From Paracoccaceae bacterium (GTDB taxonomy: Bacteria; Pseudomonadota; Alphaproteobacteria; Rhodobacterales; Rhodobacteraceae), in NCBI GenBank assembly GCA_021648225.1, contig JAKITE010000030.1, positions 1 through 24,048 on the forward strand: a stretch of 24,048 bases of DNA. The letters run 5' to 3'. Positions 23,883 through 24,048 of the stretch are shown piece by piece. Within the stretch, counting starts at the first letter, position 1; each line of letters begins with the position of its first letter. The notes under the pieces are model-generated. The model had not been told where the DNA came from, searched no databases, and saw only the letters and a program-made list of their open reading frames with translations. Made by a program: the position numbers and the translations under genes.

Positions 23883-24048
23883 ATGGGCTCGGGACTAATG
23901 AGTGGGAAACGCGGCCTGATAATGGGTGTCGCCAATAACAAATCCATTGCATGGGGCATTGCCCGCATGTGCCACGAACAAGGGGCCGAGCTGGCCTTTA
24001 CCTATCAGGGTGATGCGCTGGGTAAACGGGTCAAACCGCTGGCAGAAT
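23883..24048 (+). CDS. fabI: Enoyl-[acyl-carrier-protein] reductase (NADH), 5' part only
   Basis: Catalyses the last reduction of each fatty-acid elongation cycle; short-chain dehydrogenase fold. Only the first 55 residues are in the window. The FabI-type nucleotide-binding motif is clear: GVANNKSIAWGIA at about 16-28, followed by GAELAFTYQGDALGKRV, a close match to alphaproteobacterial FabI. The start at 23883 has AAAAGGGG 5-12 bases upstream; a second in-frame ATG (23898) is possible but lacks such a site. The active-site Tyr/Lys region lies beyond the right edge. Confidence 0.94.
   Translation, partial: MGSGLMSGKRGLIMGVANNKSIAWGIARMCHEQGAELAFTYQGDALGKRVKPLAE

Overview
The window looks like a chromosomal segment of an alphaproteobacterium, most likely a Rhodobacterales/roseobacter-type marine bacterium with base composition near 50% GC by eye. 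The reasons are an aa3-type CtaD, a TakP-like TRAP system with unusually long membrane subunits, a single-gene class II (B12-dependent) ribonucleotide reductase, a DUF2852 protein next to a TetR regulator, and the block fabI / pdxH / double cold-shock protein / DUF192 / tRNA-Pro. The taxonomic call is inferred from gene content and protein similarity remembered for these families; no search was run.

Layout. (1) Positions 1-1144 hold the 3' part of ctaD, followed by a hairpin and what may be a DUF2244 remnant. (2) Positions 1448-4922 hold a tight plus-strand cluster: a P-loop NTPase, metA (with Glu111, predicting acetyl- rather than succinyl-transfer), an SGNH-hydrolase-like protein and a PPK2 polyphosphate kinase. 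(3) Positions 4963-6116 hold a TetR regulator and a DUF2852 membrane protein, separated by two matching inverted-repeat operators around a promoter. (4) bpt (6213-7001) converges on a minus-strand TRAP operon dctP-dctQ-dctM (11508 down to 7050), with a strong hairpin between dctP and dctQ. (5) Positions 11749-15048 hold the branched-chain amino-acid operon: promoter, an apparently leaderless leader peptide rich in Ile/Leu/Val codons, an attenuator terminator, ilvI, a sulfotransferase-like gene, and ilvN. (6) A small secreted EF-hand protein and an ECF-type sigma factor are divergently arranged. (7) nrdJ runs on the minus strand from 19868 to 16269, with an NrdR-type palindrome upstream. (8) A decayed GT39-type membrane glycosyltransferase (nonsense codon plus frameshifts) follows. 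(9) tRNA-Pro(TGG), DUF192, double cold-shock protein and pdxH are on the minus strand, and the start of fabI diverges from pdxH at the right edge.

Most genes are ordinary core metabolism. The points worth a second look are the leaderless ilv leader/attenuator, the sulfotransferase wedged between the two acetolactate synthase subunits, the paired TetR operators, the metA neighbourhood, the NrdR box flanked by 15-bp direct repeats exactly 90 bp apart, and the multiply broken glycosyltransferase. I did not find a CRISPR array, phage, transposon or obviously new defence or biosynthetic system.
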